Positions 11,089 to 11,438 of a stretch of DNA of 11,438 bases are shown piece after piece; the stretch's first letter is position 1; every line of letters starts with the position of its first letter. Both the position numbers and the translations under genes were made by a program. Origin of the DNA: an uncultured Senegalimassilia sp. (GTDB taxonomy: Bacteria; Actinomycetota; Coriobacteriia; Coriobacteriales; Eggerthellaceae); contig CALEWN010000344.1 of the NCBI GenBank assembly GCA_937925385.1, positions 1 through 11,438 on the forward strand, given 5' to 3'. The notes below the pieces were generated by a model. It did not search any database, was not told where the DNA came from, and saw only the letters and a program-made list of their open reading frames with translations.

Positions 11089-11438
11089 TTATCTCGGAAC
11101 CCCAGTCAAATCGAATGCAGGGATGAAGCTGTCCTGGGCCGCACCGCCCTGCTGCCAGAAATAGTCATCGATCCCCAGCGAGTCGGCGTAGTCCAGCAGT
11201 TCCTCGTATTCCGCATCGGACACGCGTCCGGCCAGCTCAGGACAACGCGCAAGCTGGCGTTTGGCCCATGCATCGCCGGCCTTCGCCGTTTCCACCAGCA
11301 CCGGCGTATACTGGTTCATCAACGACAACAGCACATCGCCTCCGAAGCGCTCCCATATCGTGCGCACCACGCGCTTGGAATCCTCCAAAGCCCCAGGCAG
11401 CATGAGGTGACGCACCACCACCCCACGCGTAAGACGCA
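11089..11438 (-). CDS. PflX-like radical SAM protein, C-terminal part (start beyond the right edge)
   Basis: The frame is open at the right edge; 115 residues precede the TAA at 11089-11091. The visible part begins RLTRGVVVRHLMLPGALEDS, followed by a region reading GGDVLLSLMNQYTPV, a charged helix around VSDAEYEELLDYADSLG and an aromatic C-terminus. This is the C-terminal layout of the PflX group (COG1313, homologs of pyruvate-formate-lyase activating enzyme). The Fe-S cysteine motif would lie in the missing N-terminal part and cannot be checked. The substrate of this group is not known to me. The gene has the same orientation as the DNA-repair operon downstream, but that operon has its own promoter in the 86-bp gap, so I see no reason to join them functionally. 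No terminator is obvious between them. Confidence -1.
   Translation of the reverse strand, partial: RLTRGVVVRHLMLPGALEDSKRVVRTIWERFGGDVLLSLMNQYTPVLVETAKAGDAWAKRQLARCPELAGRVSDAEYEELLDYADSLGIDDYFWQQGGAAQDSFIPAFDLTGVPR

Overview
The window looks like chromosomal DNA of a moderately GC-rich anaerobic or gut-type bacterium. My best guess is an actinobacterium of the Coriobacteriia/Eggerthellaceae type. That rests on the gene mix (TetR next to an amidinotransferase, a CtpE-like P-type ATPase, a PF06541 membrane protein, a TIGR03915/TIGR03916 radical SAM pair, a PflX-like protein) and on a tRNA with an encoded CCA end. It is an inference from gene content, not a marker-gene identification. I see no IS element, phage gene, CRISPR array or rRNA.

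Layout. (1) Positions 1-3378 are a possible guanidino-compound locus: a DMT/EamA-family transporter (minus, cut by the left edge), an arginine:X amidinotransferase (minus) with an intrinsic terminator behind it, and a divergent TetR-family regulator (plus). The 431-bp space between enzyme and regulator is full of inverted repeats, including a perfect 19-bp dyad just upstream of the amidinotransferase ribosome binding site. A second, 16-bp dyad lies on the likely start site of the transporter promoter. A simple reading is that the TetR protein controls enzyme and transporter together.

(2) Positions 3379-6956 hold a GNAT acetyltransferase (plus) flanked by striking perfect inverted repeats, a convergent P-type ATPase of the CtpE/Exp7 type (minus), and behind it (upstream) a tRNA-Thr(UGU) gene (minus) with its own promoter and terminator.

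(3) Positions 7297-8538 encode a PF06541-type ('CmpB', putative ABC transporter type IV) polytopic membrane protein (plus), ending in a convergent intergenic region with two inverted repeats.

(4) Positions 8682-11002 (minus) are a two-gene operon: a radical SAM protein of the TIGR03916 'putative DNA modification/repair' family and its usual DUF4130/TIGR03915 partner, joined by an ATGA overlap. The operon has a good sigma-70-type promoter, and the spacer of that promoter is almost completely occupied by a 14-bp sequence matching the Gram-positive/actinobacterial LexA (SOS) box at 13 of 14 positions. The radical SAM protein also carries QLSLF, an exact match to the bacterial sliding-clamp-binding consensus, in its C-terminal tail. 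Together these are independent hints that this poorly understood pair is a damage-inducible, replisome- or repair-tethered DNA repair system, and this is the most interesting part of the window.

(5) From 11089 to the right edge lies the C-terminal part of a PflX-like radical SAM protein (minus).
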